Source: Undaria pinnatifida (lineage: Eukaryota; Sar; Phaeophyceae; Laminariales; Alariaceae). Taken from it: a DNA stretch of 64,000 nucleotides. Shown piece after piece: positions 41,325 through 51,800 of this stretch (its first letter is position 1; the number at the start of each line of letters is the position of its first letter). The stretch is from the NCBI GenBank assembly GCA_012845835.1, contig JABAKD010000025.1, positions 2,135,001-2,199,000 of the forward strand. The letters run 5' to 3'. The notes under the pieces were generated by a model. That model saw only the letters and a list, made by a program, of their open reading frames with translations. It was not told the origin of the DNA and ran no database searches. The position numbers were made by a program, and so were the translations under genes.

Positions 41325-41505
41325 ACTGGCTTGGTGTCACTCGCGCGTGTGACACCCTCGCTCCTTGCGCTATTGGGATTTCTTTCGTGCTCTGTAACAT
41401 TCTCGATCTTGAAACCAAAAGGGATGGTTAGCTACGCTTGTACAAAATATCGCCGGACGTGTTTTGGCAGTGAGGTGCAGAGTCACTCGCGCGGGTGGTG
41501 AAAAC
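41325..41505. repeat. Short element 'D' with palindromic ends, copy 2
   Basis: TGTCACTCGCGCGTGTGACA near 41336 and GAGTCACTCGCGCGGGTGG near 41482 frame about 150 bases that match 29110-29305 in inverted orientation. A fragment with GTGTCACTTGAGCGACTGAC and CCACTGCAACAAAAGG also occurs at 50921-50970. Confidence 0.55.
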
Positions 41506-41754
41506 CCAGTAGTGAAAATAGGAGGTATTAACATTCCCCCTACCACCGTAGACTTGATTCGTCCTACTCTTCTCTTCATATTGTTTGTATTGTATTGGCT
41601 TCATAGAGAGGGAAAACGTTGAATGTCAAAGAGCACTATTACATCCAGTTCGTAACCCGACTAGGTAGGTATGGTTCATGCCGAAAGCACCTCTGATGAT
41701 ACAGGCCCAGGCCTTGAAAGCACGCCGCAGGAGCAGGTAGGCACATGGTGAAAA

Positions 41755-41885
41755 CAATTTAGCGTTGGGCTGCGAAAGCAGCTGAGTTAAATCGACACAC
41801 GACGCGTATGAAAATACGTGGAAGTGTGGTGAGCTAAACCTTTATTTTTTCCCCATCCGCCGGAGGATAAAAATAAACAAAAAAA
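41755..41885 (+). repeat. Poly(A)-ended repeat 'C', copy 2
   Basis: AGCGTTGGGCTGCGAAAGCA, GACACACGACGCGTATGAAA, CTTTATTTTTTCCCCATCCG and an A-rich end. 41886-42270 beyond it shows nothing recognisable. Confidence 0.65.
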
Positions 41886-42274
41886 ACAACAAATGAGATA
41901 AGCACGACTAAGGCAAATGCCTGAATAGCCAAAACGGCCCCGAAACATGCCTTTCTTTTCAAGGCATACTCCTTATATAATACCTTAGACGTGGCGCCCG
42001 CGGAGGCACATCCCACACTAACTTCAAGTAGTTTTAAAGGGTCTCAGGCATGAATGTCCATCTTGCTAAACATACGATTGTTGGAACATAGTTCGAACTG
42101 CACCGTGTTGGGAAACGGACCACTAGACGAACTACGTGGCATTAGTGATAATTGATAATTTCCTCTTCTTGGGAACTGCTGGCACACCTGCGTTTTTGGG
42201 GGCGCACTAGGCACTACGCATGTCCTTGATTATTGTTGGTTAGGAACACAAAATGACATCAAATACTGTACTTA

Positions 42275-42345
42275 TAATACATAGCTTGCAAAGATGACTT
42301 TCGACAAAATATTCGATCTCACAGCTGGATGGAGTGAGTGTATTA
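42275..42345 (-). repeat. S1 module fragment
   Basis: ATAGCTTGCAAAGATGACTT, CGACAAAATATTCGATCTCA, CAGCTGGATGGAGTGAGTG: S1 alone, inverted, with an eight-base expansion in the CTGGAGTG block. Confidence 0.6.
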
Positions 42346-42469
42346 TCTTTTTCAACAAACTAGTTGACATAAAACATAAAACAGCACATGGGGGTGGAGG
42401 TGTGCGTGCTTCCCACTTTCTATATCGTATTGGTTTCGCATCGCATATATTCCCTCGGATATTCCCACG

Positions 42470-42800
42470 GACTACTCTCGCCCTCCCTCCCAGCTGTAAT
42501 TCAGAACGTTGGGTCATACACTTTTTTTTTATTTTTTTTCCGGCCCTATTTATTTCCTCGCACTACTCTCGTGCTTCCTCTCAGTAGTTGTTACTAATAG
42601 TGGTAACGCAGATCCCGGGCTACATAGCGGGTCCTCCTCCCCCATCACCACCTCGATACGCGCCTTTTGTTTTTTATTGAGGACCCTTTATTCAGCATCT
42701 TCGTTACTCCTCGTCGCCTCGCGTCGAATTTTGCCAACCCACTTTCTCAGCAGTTGATCCTTTCTTTTTTTTTTTTTTTTTTTTTGCAACTGTGTAGCAA
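42470..42800 (-). mobile_element. tRNA-derived SINE 'J', copy 3
   Basis: Inverted: TATTTCCTCGCACTACTCTC, GGTCCTCCTCCCCCATCACC, CGTCGCCTCGCGTCGAATTT, CTCAGCAGTTGATCC and a T-run at 42764-42785. The tRNA-like head is missing on the right. Confidence 0.65.
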
Positions 42801-42902
42801 TACTTTCCAGAACATAAGCGTACGGCGCTACGAAATTTCCTCGCGACTCGATCAGGCATGGTACTGGCCTAGCGAGCACCATTATCATAAAAAACACACA
42901 CA

Positions 42903-43345
42903 CAAACACTCCAGCTGTGAGATCGAAGATTTCACAGATTTCGTCGAAATTAATGTTTGCAAGCTTCGTAAAATACGTATCCGATCGCACGTATTACTAG
43001 TACTGTAAGTGGGTGTGTCCCCTCATTGCGGATGACTTGATTTAAATATGCGAGTAAATTTGAGAACAACAACAACAGCACAGGCCGGCGACTCCCCTGG
43101 GAACTACTTGAGCTCGTACGAGGTGATGGTGATGAATCTGTACGCGGTAACTCTAAAACCGGTTTCTGAGGACAAAATCTGACAGCTGTGGAAGGAAAGG
43201 TATCAGTTTCGACTAAATATCAAGTATTTCCTGTAGGTCGTACAACCAGGGAGGGGAGGGCAGGGATTGTTCAAAGCGTGGGGGCTGGAGGCGGGGGCGG
43301 GGATGGGGTAGTATACAATAATTTGCCAATATTCATCATCGTGTA
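42903..43345 (+). mobile_element. Modular G-tract repeat, S1-S2, with a 'B' fragment inside
   Basis: S1 at 42905, then S2 interrupted after CCTCATTGCGGAT by about 50 bases of family B 3' end (43029-43080: GACTTGAT, GCGAGTAAATTTGAGAACAA and CAA repeats), resuming with AGGCCGGCGACTCCCC. Later modules are diverged. The B insertion is younger than this arm. Confidence 0.65.
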
Positions 43346-43489
43346 CGACTTTTTTTTTTTTCACTCACTCCAGCGTATGTTTTGTGCTTTTCGCTTTACG
43401 TAGCCAAAATCGTATTAATCGTGGGAGAGGGGACCCTCATATGAAGCCAAATTTTTCTTCGAAGATTACATATTACCAGGTATAACAAA

Positions 43490-43880
43490 TTAAAATACAC
43501 TCCAGGTGTGAGATCGAATATTTTGTCGAAACTCAATCTTTGCAAGCTGTGTGTGATACCCCGATCGTGCGTATTACGGGTTGTGTGTCCTCATTAAGGA
43601 TAGAGGTCGGCGACTCCCCTTGGAACGACAGTGTAGCTATCAGGGTCAACAGGATGATGTTGGTCAGTCTGTGCGCAGAAACGATGAAACCAGTTTCTGA
43701 GGGGGGAAAAATCTGACAGCTGTGGAAGGAAATGTATCAGTTTATGAAGTGAATCCTGTAGTCGAATAACCGGCGAGGGGAGGGCGGACTTTTTAAGGGT
43801 GTGGGGCCCTGATTTTGATCAAAAGGGGGGCGGGAGGGGGGGAAGGGGGGAGAAAGACGGGGCAGCTCAATTGTGCGAAA
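43490..43880 (+). mobile_element. Modular G-tract repeat, arm S1-S2
   Basis: S1 at 43497 (ACACTCCAGGTGTGAGATCG), S2 to TTTTGATCAAAAGGGGGGCG, ending in G-runs and an AATTGTGCGAAAC remnant of S3. A TACCAGGTA site lies at 43474-43482, just outside its head. Confidence 0.7.
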
Positions 43881-44150
43881 CAAAACGACGAGTAGCGCTC
43901 TCCTTGTTGATATGAACAAACCACCATCAATTTCAATATCAACTTGTGCGTGTGCGACCGAGGAAAACCTCAAGCGCCAGCGTCGTTAGTTATGTTCTGC
44001 CCCATCACCCATCAACGATATGATCGGTCGAGTCAGCGGACACAGAAACTGTCCACAAGAAAGCACCATCCAACAACGCATTGAAAGCCTGGCGCCTAGT
44101 CTACATCGTGTCGTATAGAATCTGCGTATCAGAAAACGCCAAAAACAAGG
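43880..44150 (-). repeat. Interspersed repeat 'K', copy 1
   Basis: About 260 bases shared with 44938-45270: GAAACAAAACGACGAG, TTCTGCCCCATCACCCATCA, GGACACAGAAACTGTCCACA (with a CTGT hairpin), TGCGTATCAG..AACGCC. A minus-strand frame is similar in both (VLSCGQFLCPLTRPIISLMG against MLSCGQFLCPLTRQITMALT) but short. The matching strand in copy 2 carries the TGTGACCAC signature. Confidence 0.55.
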
Positions 44151-44194
44151 GTTCAATTCAAATGGCCCTTCACTAGACAGCACACTTGACGTCA

Positions 44195-44750
44195 CTTGAT
44201 GTAGGCTTCCCGGGGAACGACCCCTCGCTATTTTCAATTTTCAGGCACGGGCGTCATAGCTGCGCTGCAACCTGTCAGATAACTCGGGAAGACGGGGCGA
44301 CCGTTGGTTTTTGGTCCGATTGCTCTTGTTTCACTGCATGCCCGCGGGTCATCACTCGGACAGCATCTTCAGACAGCAGGCGCGTTCGTCTGTGCTCACG
44401 TTTTTTTCCGTGTGGTTCGTACGGTGTAGGCAGCCCAACACCGCTGTTGTTTGTAGCCGCGAGTTGGTTAGTTGTGGGAACGGCGGAACTCTATGCTGTA
44501 GTTGAGTGGATACCCGCGGCCATGTGAGTTCAGTTTCCGCATGGGATCATTTCGCTCGTGCGCCTTTTTTGTGTCGTGCGTTTCAGCCGGAAAGAAAGCG
44601 TACGAAGTATTTCCCGGACGAAATTTGATTTCATTTGTTTTTCGGATCTCCCGATTAAAATAAGGCTCCAGCACCTTCGTGTGACCACAGACTCTAGATT
44701 TTTGACAGAAGAAAAAAGTGTGTGAGACGGCAACAATGACAACATACGAG
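44195..44750 (+). mobile_element. SINE-like 'A', long copy
   Basis: Includes the far 5' part also seen at 28060-28160 (TTTCAGGCACGGGCGTCATA), the AGACAGCAGGCGCGTTCGTC block, GATACCCGCGGCCATGTGAG, CGTGTGACCACAGACTCTAG and a decayed CAA-like tail. Confidence 0.7.
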
Positions 44751-44937
44751 TACACAAAAATTTCCCATCATTCATGATCGTGTACGACTTGAAAACATTT
44801 ACGCTCACTCCCCAGCGCCTGTTTTGTTTTTTCGCGTAGGTAGTAAGTAGTGCAGCGTACTGTGTTGATGATGGAAGAAGGAAGAGGGGGCCCTGTCTAG
44901 AGCCATGTGACACTTCGAAGAACATCAGAATACATAC

Positions 44938-45270
44938 ATGAAACAAAACGACAAGCATTGACTTGCACTCTTCTTTTTGTTCATTAGCACGATAACAAAT
45001 CACCATTAACACGAAACGAATCCAGCTTGTGCGTGCGGGGGCGAGCGAACCCTCAAGCCCCAGCGTTAGCTCTATTCTGCCCCATCACCCGTCAACGCCA
45101 TGGTGATCTGTCGAGTCAACGGACACAGAAACTGTCCACAAGAAAGCATCATGCAGCAACGCATCCAACACCCGCTGCCAAGTCCACAGAGGTTGCGTAT
45201 CAGGGAACGCCAAGAAGGAGGGACGACACCTGTGACCACGGCTTTACCACAAGAAGCTGGAAAGTAGAAG
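44938..45270 (+). repeat. Interspersed repeat 'K', copy 2
   Basis: Same block order as 43880-44150, extended by AGGGACGACACCTGTGACCA and CTTTACCACAAGAAGCTGG. That ending also closes SINE V (GGACGACACTTGTGACCACA at 35764), so K and V share a 3' end. Confidence 0.55.
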
Positions 45271-45289
45271 ACTGAACCAAGTGTGCAAA

Positions 45290-45545
45290 TAAAGAAAAAG
45301 ATAATCAAGGGCCAAAAGTGCGGACCGGACCGGGCCGGCCCGATTTCAAAAATGTGGGCTTTCCGGCGCCGGGCCGGGTCGAGACATTTTGGCAAATTGA
45401 AAAATTGGTGGGCCGGGCTGGGCCGGGCGAGAGTTTTGAATAGAATTGATGGGCCGGGCCGGCGTCCATCATTTAAAATTTGATGGGCCGGGCCGGGCCG
45501 CGGCCCATGGGATGTGGGCGTTATAGTGGCCGCTCTGCCGAGCAC
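45290..45545. repeat. GGGCCGGGCC-rich sequence
   Basis: At least six GGGCCGGGCC/GGGCCGGCCC words in 250 bases, separated by AT-rich links (AAATTGAAAAATTGGTG). It begins AAAAGTGCGGACCGGACCGG. Dense GGGCCGG words are common near ends of hAT-type elements, and a hAT remnant lies 3 kb away, but linking them is speculation. Confidence 0.5.
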
Positions 45546-45714
45546 ATAAGGCGGCCCACGAGGTTCATAGGCCGGCCCGGGCCACGCCTCATGAAATGCT
45601 ACGTACTATTCTGTTGTTGCTGCTACGATGACAAAGTACGCCCACCCTGCCCATGAGATGCCCGACGCGATTTTGCGGGCCAACCTAGCCACGGCCCATC
45701 ATTTACATTATTAT

Positions 45715-46075
45715 TTACATAAAACCCCCTCTCGCCCCCCTTTTGATCGAAATCAGGCCCCCACGTCCTTAAAACCTCCGCCCTCCCCTCGCCAGTTATT
45801 CGACTTAGAGGATTCACTTGATAAACTGATGCATTTCCTTCCACACACAGCTGTTAGATTTCGTCCCCCTCAGAAACCGGTTTCGTTGTTTCCGCGCACA
45901 GACTGACTAACATCACCATGTTGACCCTGATAGCTACACTGTAGTTGTAAGGGGAGTCGCCGACCTATATCCTTAATGAGGACACACAACCCGTAATACG
46001 CGCGATCGGAGCATCACACACAGCTTGCAAAGATGAGTTTCGACAAAATATTCGATCTCACAGCTGGCGTGTTTC
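45715..46075 (-). mobile_element. Modular G-tract repeat, arm S2-S1
   Basis: From C-runs and CCCCTTTTGATCGAAATCAG through GACCCTGATAGCTACACTGT to S1 at 46070 (CTCACAGCTGGCGTGTTTC). Head-to-head with the next copy across about 20 AT-rich bases. Confidence 0.75.
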
Positions 46076-46089
46076 TTCATTTTATATTA

Positions 46090-46320
46090 TGAAAAAAGCA
46101 CTCCAGCTGCGAGATCGGAGGCCTTTGCCGAATCTCATCTTTGCAAGATGTGTGTGATACTCCGATCGCCGGTGTTACGGGTTGTGTGTCCTCATTAGGG
46201 ATATACGTCGGCGGCTCCCCTTGGAACTACAGCGTAGCTTATCTGGGTCAACAGGGTGATGTTAGGCAGTCTGTGCGCGGAAACTATAAGACGCGTTTTC
46301 TTACTGGGACAAAATATTAT
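46090..46320 (+). mobile_element. Modular G-tract repeat, arm S1-S2, cut short
   Basis: S1 (GCACTCCAGCTGCGAGATCG) and S2 to GACGCGTTTTCTTACTGGGAC, then AT-rich TATTATAAAAATTATAAT starts the next copy, exactly as at 30040. Confidence 0.7.
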
Positions 46321-46324
46321 AAAA

Positions 46325-47060
46325 ATTATAATACACTCCAGCTGTGAGATCAAATATTTTGTCGAAATTCATCTTTGAAAGCTGTGTGTGATACTCCGAT
46401 CGCGCGTATTACGGGTTGTGTGTCCTCATTAAGGATACAGGTCGACGACTCCCCTTTCAACTACAGTGTAGGTATCAGGGTCAGCAGGGTGACGTTAGTC
46501 AGTCTGTGCGCGGAAACTAAAAAACCCGTTTCTGAGGGGGACAAAATCTGACAGCAGTGGAAGGAAATGCATCAGTTTATGAAGTGAATCCTGTAAGTCG
46601 AATATCTGGTGAGCGGAGGGTGGAGTTTCGAAGGACGTGGGGGCCTGATTTGGATCAAAAGGGGGCCGTGAGGGGGGGAGGGGGGACAGGGGACGGTTGG
46701 GGGGGTTCAATTTGTGCGTGGAAACTATTTATCCTTCTTGCGAGGGAGGGGGGGGGAATGTGGCGGGGGGGGCGGGCGAGGAGGGGAGGTCTTTCGGTCG
46801 CATAGATGTAGGGGTTTGCTATACGCGTGGTGCTAGGTCTAGGGGATGGTGCGTGTGGTGGGGAAGGAGGGGGCGTTGGGGGCGGGGGTTGGTGGAAATT
46901 GCAGCAGCGGCATGGACGCTCTCTAAAGGTAACGAAGCGATATCCAGGGCGTGGCAAGTGTTTTTTACTCTGGCGGATTTCAGTACTAGGTGGGGCGTTT
47001 AAGCGAGAGAAAGCGAGGAAAAAGGATTAAATGGGGCGGGGGGGGAGGGGGTTGCAATTT
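46325..47060 (+). mobile_element. Modular G-tract repeat, arm S1-S5
   Basis: S1 at 46331, S2 to GGATCAAAAGGGGG, S3 remnant (TTTGTGCGTGGAAACTATTT), S4 (46798-46890), S5 (46905-47005) and a G-rich end at 47040. This is the tidiest single arm after 2700-3690. Confidence 0.75.
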
Positions 47061-47789
47061 ATATGTTGTGTGCTGCTTCAAGTACCACTACAACGACATC
47101 GACGCCAGTCCTCCCTGCTCATGAGGCAACCAACGAACGTTTGCAGGCCGAAACACGGGCTGCGGCCCGTATATGACCCGTGCTAAAAAGCCGCACAAAA
47201 GCGGTGTACTGCAAGCACAGCAAAAAATAACAACGACAGGCGAGGAAAACATACGGACTCGATACTCGCGATATGCATACCTGTTAAATCATGCAACGAA
47301 AAGGAAAACTGAATGACAAGAAGATTATATCGTGCACAAATCAAGCGTATCTCTGCATATCATGCACAACCGCTGCTGTTGCCAGAGTAAAATATATCCC
47401 GGCCGGGACGCCAACAAGCAGAACGAAACAACAAGCGAGAGTAGTGCGAGGAAATATCAATGGAGCGAAACAGAATATTCACAGCAGTAAGTAAGTACGA
47501 GCTGGTTCCAGGAAAATGCACAAAATTCTATGCAAAATTCACGCAGAATTCTAATCTTGGTAAATTGAAAACGAATTACGTTGAATATGTCAAACAAAAA
47601 AAAAATGTCGAAGTGACCGCGTGAACAAGGAAGGGGGGGACCACATCGATCGATGGATGGAGATAATTTTGCCGTGCGAGTTGTAGTGTTTTTGTAGTTC
47701 GCAAAAAGTGGGCGTTGATCGTGTTGCTTCGGGAGGCGTTGCTTTGTAGTGCTTTATGCTTCCTATAGTAAAATCTATAGAATTTATAT
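47061..47789. other. Unassigned, gene-free
   Basis: No coding signal. GCCGAAACACGGGCTGCGGC near 47152 has some GGCC-type similarity to the 45.3-kb block. Confidence 0.3.
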
Positions 47790-47885
47790 TCGGCCCATAC
47801 ATACGCGCGATCGGAGTATCAGACACAGACAGCTTGCAAAGATGAGTTTCGACAAAGTATTCGATCTCACAGCTGGAGTGTATAA
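47790..47885 (-). repeat. S1 module fragment
   Basis: ACGCGCGATCGGAGTATCAG through AGCTTGCAAAGATGAGTTTC to CTCACAGCTGGAGTGTATAA. S1 only, with an AT-rich head flank. Confidence 0.65.
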
Positions 47886-48089
47886 TAAATTTTATAATAT
47901 ATCTTGATTATATAGTCTATGTCAATACGCCCAGTATCTCGGCAGTATTATTAGACCTGTTGACATGATTTCAAGGTACGCGGAGTAACCAAGGCACCGG
48001 TCGGTACGTGTTTAGCCCGCCGCAGGCGAAAACGTATTGGGTCTTCCCGAGCGACGGTATGGGAAAAGGTTCCCGTTTGCTTGCTTACC

Positions 48090-48330
48090 GCGGGACGTGG
48101 ATGGGACGGGAAGGCGGGACGCCATTTATTTGGCTGACGGGACGGGACGGGAGTCCACGATTCCTTGCCGGCACTGGACGGGACGAGGATCATGGAAAAG
48201 TCAAGAATAGGTCGGGTACATGGTCGGGAAATCGGTCGGGAACATAATCGAGAATCAACCGGGAACATAGTCGGGAAAACGGTCGGGAGATGCAGTCGGG
48301 AATGGTAGGGAACACGATCGCTAACGCAGG
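48090..48330 (+). repeat. GTCGGGAA-type degenerate minisatellite
   Basis: GGGACGGGACGGGAG followed by about eight GGTCGGGAA(N) units separated by CATA/ACATAAT links. A similar block lies at 49905-50120. Confidence 0.65.
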
Positions 48331-48380
48331 CTGGAGTAAACTGTTGAAAAGAGGAAAACGATCTTATCGAGTGTTATTTA

Positions 48381-48706
48381 TTGGTCAACTGCTCAAACGA
48401 ACTTTGGCCGCCTTTTTATTTTTCTTCAACAAACAAAAGAATGTACCTGGTACTACACAATTTTTTTGAAATTTTCAAGTTTTTACTCAAAATGTCTGGA
48501 TCACTTATTGATCGACTCATAGCTGCAGTTATAAAAAAACAGAAAAAGACGAGGGCGGGGAAATTGAACAAAATTAAAAAGACTAAACGGGCAATGTCCT
48601 CCACGTATCTGTGGTAGACCACTGCTGCAGCTGTTTTGGATCCAAAGTTTAACAATGATCCAAATTGGTACGATCCAGTTGCATCCATATCATACGGAAA
48701 AAGATA
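48381..48706 (+). pseudogene. hAT-type transposase remnant
   Basis: In one frame: LLKMSGSLIDRLIAAVIK, a Lys-rich stretch, MSSTYLW, an in-frame TAG at 48615-48617, then TTAAAVLDPKFNNDPNWYDP and a stop at 48706. 'A(A)xLDPxFK' preceded by a Tyr-containing strand is the characteristic block ahead of the last catalytic residue of hAT transposases. Only this block is readable. A more decayed copy is at 62500-62645. Too short and broken to be active. Confidence 0.5.
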
Positions 48707-48749
48707 AAACCCATGCATGGTAAACGGGATGGGAACATCCGCCACCTTA

Positions 48750-49904
48750 CAGTTGGCCCCGCTTTAAAGACACACCACGTTTTTTTTTCGAGAGTCTTCA
48801 ACGCGGGGAAGTGCCTTTAGGAATCCGGGGCCACTAACTCGCCGTCCCCGGGGCCAACGTAGTCGCAGCATATGTCAAAAGACGCCCATTTGCAGTAACG
48901 TAGCAAATGCGACCACGATCAACGGTGTTGTTTGAAACCTACGACACAACAAGTGATTTGAAGGCCGCAACTACTGCTGCTGTACTTCAATACGTGCATA
49001 CCATCGTTTGAATTTCCCTCTCCCACCGAAACGTGGGAAGGGGTGAAACACGACCTACATAGTGTAATGTGTACAGCAGGGCGCTGGTGTTGCTGTAGGC
49101 ATTTTTTATTGTTGAGACGTTGTCCTCACGGTGAACATCACATCCGTTTTTGGAACTTTGATACGATACAGGCACAGGCTGCCTGCCACATAGCATGGAG
49201 ACCAAACAAAACCACTCCCACTTGTGACGACACTACCAAGTATTTTGTAAAATGTCGGCCACGCAGACAACACCAGACGAAAAAATCGGGAAAGTACACC
49301 GGAAAAGAGACACCGCTCCTTCCCAAAGGTAAAAGCGAGGCAAACACAAAGCAAATTGTGCCAAGTTTAGCTAAACGAGACCTCACCCAAGACTAACAAA
49401 ATAACACCAACATCATCCACTTCCATGGAACTGCTGCGGCTGCCAGCCTGGTCTTCATCTTCCCTCCGCTGGCGATCTGAGCACCCTCTCTGCTGTCCGT
49501 GGCCTTCCCCTCGGATGCTCCGACCACTAAACGCGTGCATGGGCCGCCCGCAAGGGCACTGGTGAACCAGTGACACAAGTTGAGACTTGATTTTGCGCGT
49601 TGGTTCGCTACATGGCTTCAACCCCGCAGCAGACCAACCGCCAGAAGATGGGAGGAATCTTTCCATACCCACATGCAGTAGCAGCAGCAGCCGACCGCTT
49701 TCGTTGCAGTCTACAGGTGTGCTACAGCAATTTTGGGGGGGCGCTGTATGGTGGAAAAATGGACCCCTCCGTAATTGTTTACCTCTGCGGGGCACCATGC
49801 TTCTAGGTCTTTTTTGTGTCCTTGAAGCGGGGACTTCACTCAAGAAGAGCGTCTTTAAAGCGGGGACGACCGTAGCAAGTTGCTGGACATGAAAAACTGT
49901 GTGC
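48750..49904. other. Unassigned, mostly unique sequence
   Basis: Several medium open frames on both strands overlap at 49040-49900, none with a recognisable domain or consistent codon bias. A short frame at 49612-49720 (MASTPQQTNRQKMGGIF) ends at CAG|GTGTGC and could be an exon, but nothing supports it further. Confidence 0.3.
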
Positions 49905-50120
49905 AAACGTCGGGATTATATGGGAACAACTGGACGGCCGGCGGAACGGGAAATGTCGGGAATACACACTACGGCGGGGCGGAAAACAGTCGGGACTGGA
50001 ACAAGATGCCGTAAGTCGCGACGGTAGACGGTGGGAACATAGACCAAGGTCGGGAAGGGGTCGGGAAGTCGTGGTCGGGAATAAAATACACTCGGGATTC
50101 CCGTTCCCGTCCCGACCCTT
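49905..50120 (+). repeat. GTCGGGAA-type degenerate minisatellite, second block
   Basis: GGAACGGGAAATGTCGGGAA through AAGGTCGGGAAGGGGTCGGG to CCCGTTCCCGTCCCGACCC, which turns to the complementary strand at the end and so closes a hairpin with the G-rich part. Confidence 0.6.
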
Positions 50121-50354
50121 TTCCCCGAGCCAACCATTACCGCGCGTACCCCTGCATGATTGCATGAACATAGGAGGGGAGGATATCGCGTCAAGGCTAG
50201 GGTACTGCAGTACATCACACCCCAAAAATTTCTCTACCGTGTCTGAGCTATCATACCATACTCGCGCGGCTGGCTCAATAACTCTTTGACAAAAACACGT
50301 TAGATAGGTGGTTCGTCTGTCGCGGCGTTGCAAACCATCCCTTTGGCCATGTAT

Positions 50355-50872
50355 TTGTTACGAAATTAGTGGGGTATTAGTCCGTTTGACCACTTGGATA
50401 TATTCAGATCCGCCTGCATATATTTTTTTTTTTTTTTTTTTTTTTTAGCACACTTTCACTTTCCAGCTTTTGGACAAGCCGTGGTCACAGGTGTCAACCC
50501 TTCTCCTCCCCGGTTCTTGCCTTCAATTTTTGTCGCGCATAGGGTTCAGCAGTCCCACTGCTCGTCGATTGTACATCGAATGTTGCTAACTCACGCTCTC
50601 GCGCTTTCCGCAAGTCAATTTGTCCACAAGAAAAAGTCCCAACGAATTTATACGAGTATGCACTCGGCGGGGCTCGAACTCACGAAACTGACCTATACCA
50701 GGCTCGAGGATAACCTGATACGCCACCGGGGCGACCATATATATATCCGGCCGACCAGGTGCCCCGCCGTTTCAGGGGGGGAGAGTGATACAAGACTAAG
50801 TTTGGGGAAGCTATCGGTTAACCTTTCGCAGATGGTCAAACGGAGTAATACCCCACTACTACCTTAACAGAT
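50355..50872. mobile_element. MITE 'M' with terminal inverted repeats, carrying a SINE
   Basis: Left end GTGGGGTATTAGTCCGTTTG-ACCACTTG (from 50366) and right end, reverse complement GTGGGGTATTACTCCGTTTG-ACCATCTG (to 50864), differ at only a few positions. With the SINE removed the MITE is about 190 bases. Outer flanks (TTGTTACGAAATTA and TACTACCTTAACAG) belong to the repeat as well. No protein; the 40.3-kb cluster consists of its ends. Confidence 0.75.
50424..50737 (-). mobile_element. tRNA-derived SINE 'V', intact copy inside the MITE
   Basis: On the minus strand: GGTCGCCCCGGTGGCGTATC (A-box region), GTGAGTTCGAGCCCCGCCGA (B box), CTTGCGGAAAGCGCGAGAGC, CACCTGTGACCACGGCTTGT and an A-tail of over 20 (T-run at 50423-50446). 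CATATAT flanks both sides as a target duplication. Length about 310 bases. Confidence 0.8.
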
Positions 50873-50954
50873 AAAGAAAACTATAAACAGCACGGAAGCC
50901 TGTGACCGCAAGAAGTAGGGTGTCACTTGAGCGACTGACACCGAGCCACTGCAA

Positions 50955-51182
50955 CAAAAGGTATAAAGGGACCTGCGCTGCCGGGATTGTAACGGAAACC
51001 ACTGATAAGGACAGCTTACGCTATACTTACAATGGGACCCAAAGGGTACCCCAACTAGCGTTGGGCTGCAAAAGCAACTGGGTTAAATCGACACACGACG
51101 CGTATGAAAATACGTGGAAGTGTGGTGAGATAAAGCTTTATTTTTCACAATCCGCCGCAGGATAAAAAAAAAAAAAAAAAAG
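50955..51182 (+). repeat. Poly(A)-ended repeat 'C', copy 3
   Basis: GCGCTGCCGGGATTGTAACG, ACAGCTTACGCTATACTTAC, TAGCGTTGGGCTGCAAAAGC, GCGTATGAAAATACGTGGAA and an A-run of 18. Preceded by a fragment of element D (50921-50970). Confidence 0.7.
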
Positions 51183-51479
51183 GACCTACCCCCCCCTACC
51201 GCCGTAGCGTCGGTCATCGGCCATACATAACAGGTATGACACTTGTTTTCTTCGGCGAGGCGTACGTACGAGGCAGGTGAATGAAACGGCTGCCAAAGTA
51301 CTAAAACAATGTATTCGGCTCTCTTCTCGGAGAACCCTTCGTACGACGGAATAATTTGCTCTGCACGTGGATCATAATTGCACCTACCTTGATCGTTTTC
51401 AGAAAATGAAATGAACGCGTACGTCAAGGGAGGCCGAAGTAGTAAAAAAAAAAATAATAAAAAGGGAAAATTATGCACC

Positions 51480-51800
51480 TGGAGAACATGAACAAAAATA
51501 TGGAAAATACTTTCAAGAATGTCGGAACAGTCTGGAGTTTGGCGGAACGAAACCGGGTAGTAGGGGAGGTGTGGTTCCAGGAGAAAGATTGATGAAAAAA
51601 TAGGAGAGTCTCGGCAGCATCCCAATAGTACAGCAGCAGCACAGCAGCAGCGATTATCGGACACGACTACCGGTAGAGGTAGAGGAAAGAAGTGCCCACG
51701 CGGTAGAGACAGAAGCAGCAGTAGTATCAGTAGGGAGAAGATTGACGGCAGGAGCACAAGGGGTAGAGAGGCCGCACGGGGGGCACACCAATCGCAATCT
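51480..51800 (+). repeat. Purine-rich repeat 'P', copy 1
   Basis: GAATGTCGGAACAGTCTGGA, GTGTGGTTCCAGGAGA, GGGAGTCTCGGCAGCATC-like, ACAGCAGCAGCACAGCAGCA, GACGGCAGGAGCA. Matches 53290-53610 in the same orientation about 1.8 kb apart. The long minus-strand frame across it is Leu/Ser/Pro low complexity. Confidence 0.65.
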
